Below, piece after piece: positions 5,952 through 9,478 of a DNA stretch of 9,478 nucleotides; within the stretch, counting starts at the first letter, position 1; the number at the start of each line of letters is the position of its first letter. The notes beneath the pieces are model-generated. The model made no database searches and was not told the origin of the DNA. It saw nothing but the letters and a program-made list of their open reading frames with translations. Source of the DNA: Deltaproteobacteria bacterium (GTDB lineage: Bacteria > Desulfobacterota > Desulfobacteria > Desulfobacterales > UBA11574); assembly GCA_019313505.1 (NCBI GenBank), contig JAFDBA010000137.1:1-9478 (forward strand). Reading direction: 5' to 3'. The position numbers and the translations under genes were made by a program.

Positions 5952-7256
5952 TTAAATCTCCATCATGATTTGTTCCGGATTTTCAATATCATCCTTAATC
6001 CGTACCAAAAAGGTGACTGCTTCTCTTCCGTCCACGATCCGGTGATCATAGCTAAGGGCCACGTACATCATGGACCGTATTTTTATCTCATCATCGACAA
6101 TCACCGGCCGTTTTTCAATTTTATGCATACCCAATATGCCGCTTTGGGGCATATTTAGAATCGGGGTGCTGAGCAGAGATCCAAATACTCCGCCGTTACT
6201 GATAGTAAATGTGCCTCCCTCTAAGTCGGCCAGCTCAAGGCGATTGTTTTTTATTTTATCCACATAATCCACAATAGCCTGTTCGAGCTGGGCAAAGCTT
6301 AAATTTTCAGCATTACGAATGACCGGGACCACCAGACCGCGGGCGGTTCCGATGGCAACGCCGATATGGTGATAGTGGTGATAGACAATCTCTTTTCCGT
6401 CAATAAATGCGTTAATCTCAGGGAATTCTTTGAGGGCGTCCACACATGCTTTGATAAAGAAGGACATAAATCCCAGGGATACACCATACTTTTTATGAAA
6501 GCTTTCCTTGAACTGGGTCCGGATGTCCATGGTACGAGTCATGTCGATCTCGTTAAAAGTGGTTAGCATGGCGGTATTCTGTTTGGCTTCCACAAGGCGT
6601 GATGCAATGCGCTGCCGAATCGGACTCATGGGTTTGCGGCTAATCTCTTCCCCTTCGGGCGGGACTGGTTCTGAGGATATTTCAGGCTCTGAAACCGGAA
6701 GTTTCCGGGTTTCCGGTGGCACAGGCTCTCGCATCTGAACCCCTGCCCGGGCCTGTTCCAGGTATAGGAGAACATCGCTCTTGGTAATTCTGTTACCCGG
6801 TCCGGTGCCGGTGACGGCGGTAATATCGAGATTTTTTTCAGCAATCAACCGGCGGACCGACGGCTGAATGATTTGCCGTACTTCGGGCAGTTCCGGTTCG
6901 ATAGATGCTTTTTCCGCTGATAGCTCTACCGGAGCCGGTTCCTCCGTCTTTTCAGGTGGAACCCGAGGCATTGCCTCTTCTTCTTTTGGCGGGGCCGGTT
7001 TGGATGGATAAGCGGGTGTAACTTCGGTTTGGATCGTCCCTACAACCGTGCCTATGGCAACGGTTTCCCCTTCGGACACCCGTATATTTAAAACTCCTGA
7101 AACTTCAGCCACGATTTCCAGCGTTACTTTGTCGGTTTCTACAACAAAGAGCGGGTCGTCTTTTTGAATCGTATCTCCGTCCTTTTTGTACCAATCCACA
7201 AGAACCGCTTCCTGCACGGATTCTCCAACATTCGGAATTTTGATTTCTATCTCCAT
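5952..7256 (-). CDS. sucB: Dihydrolipoyllysine-residue succinyltransferase, E2 of 2-oxoglutarate dehydrogenase
   Basis: A 434-residue E2 core enzyme that transfers the succinyl group from lipoyl-lysine to CoA. Domains in order: a single lipoyl domain (1-78) with lipoylated K43 in 'ETDKVTLEI'; a Pro/Glu-rich flexible linker (about 79-125); a peripheral subunit-binding domain (about 127-168, 'PSVRRLIAEKNLDITAVTG' then 'GNRITKSDVL'); a second Pro-rich linker (about 171-208); and the acyltransferase domain (about 209-434) with the active site 'SYDHRIVDG' (H405, D409). A single lipoyl domain and 'TFNEIDMTR' favour the succinyl- over the acetyltransferase. ATG 7256 has GGAG (7265-7262) five bases upstream. 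It follows sucA by 38 bases and abuts lpdA, forming the classic E1-E2-E3 order. Confidence 0.96.
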   Translation of the reverse strand: MEIEIKIPNVGESVQEAVLVDWYKKDGDTIQKDDPLFVVETDKVTLEIVAEVSGVLNIRVSEGETVAIGTVVGTIQTEVTPAYPSKPAPPKEEEAMPRVPPEKTEEPAPVELSAEKASIEPELPEVRQIIQPSVRRLIAEKNLDITAVTGTGPGNRITKSDVLLYLEQARAGVQMREPVPPETRKLPVSEPEISSEPVPPEGEEISRKPMSPIRQRIASRLVEAKQNTAMLTTFNEIDMTRTMDIRTQFKESFHKKYGVSLGFMSFFIKACVDALKEFPEINAFIDGKEIVYHHYHHIGVAIGTARGLVVPVIRNAENLSFAQLEQAIVDYVDKIKNNRLELADLEGGTFTISNGGVFGSLLSTPILNMPQSGILGMHKIEKRPVIVDDEIKIRSMMYVALSYDHRIVDGREAVTFLVRIKDDIENPEQIMMEI

Positions 7257-7294
7257 GTTTACTCCTTTGCCCTAACCCGGATAAACCAGAAAAG

Positions 7295-9478
7295 TTACAA
7301 GTGAGCTAAAGCCTCTTGGATGACGGCATTCTGCTCCTTGCGATAGACATTGGGAAAACCGGTTGCCGGACTGGCCGAGGCTTTTCGACCGATGTATCCA
7401 ACCGGTTTTCCGGTTATTTTTTCGAGGCGACGACCCATAAAAAACCACGCTCCCATGTTCTCCGGCTCTTCCTGAACCCAGAAATATTGTTTGGCTTTGC
7501 GGTATTTCTTGATAACATTTTTCAGCTGCCTTTCAGGAAAGGGATAGAGCTGCTCCAGCCTTACAATAGCAGTATCCCGCTTTTTCACTTCCCGGCGTTT
7601 TTGAAGTAATTCATAAAAGATCTTGCCGCTGCAAAAAAGGACTCTGTTATAATTTTTCAATTTGTCCGGGTCGTCAAGCACTTCCTGAAATGATCCGGAA
7701 GCCATATCCCTGAGGCCGGAAACTGCCAGTGGATGGCGTAACAGACTTTTTGGCGCCATAACCACAAGGGGCTTGCGAAAATCGCTTATTACCTGGCGCC
7801 GGATGAGGTGAAAATACTGGGCGGGCGTGGTGAGATTGCAAACCTGGATATTATCGCCCGCACACAACTGGAGAAACCGCTCCAGGCGGGCACTGGAATG
7901 TTCAGGACCCAACCCTTCCCAACCGTGAGGAAGCAGCAAAACCAGGCCGCTTAAACGCTGCCATTTTGTTTCTCCGCTGGCAATGTAGAGATCGATGACC
8001 GATTGAGCGTTGTTGGCAAAATCGCCGAACTGTGCTTCCCAGATGACAAGACCTTGAGACTGTGCCAGAGAGTAACCGTATTCGAAGCCAAGAATACCCG
8101 CCTCGGAAAGCATGCTGTCATACACCGAGAAGAGGGCCTGGTTCTTACCGATCACATTCAGCGGCGTATATTCTTTTCCGCTTTTGGTGTCTATCAGAAC
8201 ACTATGGCGCTGGCTGAAGGTGCCTCGGCCGCTGTCCTGGCCGCTCAAACGGATGGGAATACCTTCATCCAACAACGAAGCAAAGCAAAGGGCCTCCGCA
8301 TTGGACCAATCGATGTTTTGTCCCTTTTCAACGCAATCGAGCCGTTTTTTTAACAGTCGTTTCAGTTTCGGATTCAGGGAAAATTCATCCGGAACGGTGT
8401 TCAGTTTACGGGCAAAAGAAACGAGCTTTTCCTCTGAGACTCCGGTTTTCAGAGCATCATGAGAATAATGTCCGTGAAAATTTTTCCAGTTTTCATAAAA
8501 CCGGGATTCGGGAAAGACACAAACGCTTTCTTTTACCGACTGAAAGGATTTTTGTAGGTTGGTGTTTATTTTTTCCTGAATAACATCCAGGTTTTGTTTT
8601 TGGACATGGCCTTCTTCAATTAATTTTTGGGAATAAACTTTGTGAATGGACGGTCGTCCCCGGATTCGTTCATACATCAGGGGTTGGGTAAAATAGGGCT
8701 CATCGCCTTCATTGTGACCGTATCGGCGATAACATATCACATCTATAACAACATCTTTGTTAAATGCCTTCCGGTATTCGGCTGCAAGCCGGACGACATG
8801 AACAGCGGCTTCCGGATCTTCGCCGTGGACATGGAAGATGGGGACCATCAGCATTTTAGCCACGTCAGTAGCGTAGCGAGTGGAGCGGGCATTTTCGGGA
8901 AGTGTTGTATATCCGATCTGGTTGTTGATTATCAGATGGATTGTGCCGCCGGTTTTATAGCCTGCTATCTGAGACATATTAAGGGTTTCAGTCACAACAC
9001 CCTGGCCGGCAAAGGCCGCATCACCATGGATTAAAAGCGGTAAAACAACATTTTTTTTGTTGTCTTTCAGTATGTCCTGACGTGCCCTGGCAAACCCTTG
9101 CACAACAGGATTGACGGACTCTAAATGGCTTGGATTGTTGACCAGAAATATGCGAAGAAATTGACCCTCGTGGGTCTTTATATCCGCCAGATAACCGTTA
9201 TGGTACTTGACGTCGCCGGAGCCAAAAATGTTGTCCGGATCATGGCAGTTTTCAAATTCACTGAAAATTTCTTCGTAAGACTTGTTTAGGACATTGGTTT
9301 GGACGTTCAAACGGCCGCGGTGGGCCATGCCTAAAATTATTTCGCGGCAACCCTGCCGGCCGGTGAAACTGACAAGAAGATCAAGCATGGGAATAATCGC
9401 TTCAGCACCTTCCAGGGAAAACCGTGTCTGGCCCAAATATGTTTTGTGAAGGAACTGTTCAAAAAGGGCGGATTGATA
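7295..9478 (-). CDS. sucA: 2-oxoglutarate dehydrogenase E1 (thiamine-dependent), N-terminus outside the window
   Basis: E1o decarboxylates 2-oxoglutarate on thiamine diphosphate and succinylates the lipoyl group of SucB. The window holds the last 727 residues, open to the window edge and ending at TAA 7295-7297. The family is about 930 residues, so roughly 200 N-terminal residues are missing. Diagnostic segments, numbered in the fragment: 'FEQFLHKTYLGQTRFSLEGA' near the start, 'AHRGRLN' (53-59), 'GSGDVKYH' (86-93), and the thiamine-Mg site 'HGDAAFAGQG' (152-161) through NN (185-186). These are followed by 'YRRYGHNEGDEP' and, in the pyrimidine-binding half, 'SGQDSGRGTFSQRHS', 'PHGWEGLGPEHSSARLERFL' and 'EEPENMGAW'. 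No truncation or frameshift is visible. A TTG at 9436 opens a shorter frame but is internal to the conserved protein. Confidence 0.97.
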   Translation of the reverse strand, partial: YQSALFEQFLHKTYLGQTRFSLEGAEAIIPMLDLLVSFTGRQGCREIILGMAHRGRLNVQTNVLNKSYEEIFSEFENCHDPDNIFGSGDVKYHNGYLADIKTHEGQFLRIFLVNNPSHLESVNPVVQGFARARQDILKDNKKNVVLPLLIHGDAAFAGQGVVTETLNMSQIAGYKTGGTIHLIINNQIGYTTLPENARSTRYATDVAKMLMVPIFHVHGEDPEAAVHVVRLAAEYRKAFNKDVVIDVICYRRYGHNEGDEPYFTQPLMYERIRGRPSIHKVYSQKLIEEGHVQKQNLDVIQEKINTNLQKSFQSVKESVCVFPESRFYENWKNFHGHYSHDALKTGVSEEKLVSFARKLNTVPDEFSLNPKLKRLLKKRLDCVEKGQNIDWSNAEALCFASLLDEGIPIRLSGQDSGRGTFSQRHSVLIDTKSGKEYTPLNVIGKNQALFSVYDSMLSEAGILGFEYGYSLAQSQGLVIWEAQFGDFANNAQSVIDLYIASGETKWQRLSGLVLLLPHGWEGLGPEHSSARLERFLQLCAGDNIQVCNLTTPAQYFHLIRRQVISDFRKPLVVMAPKSLLRHPLAVSGLRDMASGSFQEVLDDPDKLKNYNRVLFCSGKIFYELLQKRREVKKRDTAIVRLEQLYPFPERQLKNVIKKYRKAKQYFWVQEEPENMGAWFFMGRRLEKITGKPVGYIGRKASASPATGFPNVYRKEQNAVIQEALAHL

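Noticed and set aside
8003..8462. Two 116-aa plus-strand ORFs antisense to sucA
   Set aside because: They mirror a highly conserved coding region; their translations resemble nothing and have no start signals.
9434..9436. TTG as start codon of sucA
   Set aside because: The frame continues conserved upstream ('FEQFLHKTY') to the window edge, so the true start lies outside the window.

Overview
The window looks like a chromosomal segment from an anaerobic or microaerophilic deltaproteobacterium, probably Desulfobacterales. I infer this from the style of the LuxR-type and Xre-type helix-turn-helix proteins, the small AT-rich conserved hypotheticals, the 'CACAAAGGCAC...' palindromic repeats, and a probable selenoprotein. 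No 16S or other firm marker is present, so the taxonomy is an inference.

Region 1 (1-1246, plus strand, clearly AT-rich) holds the end of a LuxR/GerE-type regulator, a short Xre-like HTH protein with an Arg/Asp-rich tail, a 54-residue basic hypothetical protein, and a small conserved-looking protein. The reading frame of the last one may begin in an upstream mini-ORF (978-1040) one frame away.

Region 2 (1394-4394, minus strand) reads FAD-dependent disulfide oxidoreductase, then an AhpD-like CxxC peroxidase-like protein, then a radical SAM enzyme of the ArsS (arsenosugar biosynthesis) type. The main observation is that the radical SAM gene does not really end at its first UGA. That UGA (1415-1417) lies exactly where the family has the Cys of its C-terminal 'C-T-A-G-x-G-x-x-C-G-G' motif. 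The next codons restore Gly-Gly-Ala, and a hairpin of bacterial SECIS geometry follows immediately. I therefore annotate arsS as a selenoprotein ending at 1394. A family of imperfect palindromic repeats fills the gap between the oxidoreductase and the AhpD-like gene.

Region 3 (4522-9478, minus strand) is a 2-oxoglutarate dehydrogenase operon in the order sucA (N-terminus cut off by the window end), sucB and lpdA. All the expected catalytic motifs are intact. It feeds the oxidative TCA cycle from 2-oxoglutarate to succinyl-CoA.

Regions 2 and 3 are co-directional, separated by 127 bp. In mycobacteria, SucB/DlaT and Lpd supply electrons to an AhpD CxxC protein, so the co-linear set lpdA, oxidoreductase, AhpD-like and ArsS may share redox chemistry. 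This link is inference only. No arsM, transposase, tRNA, rRNA or CRISPR array is visible.
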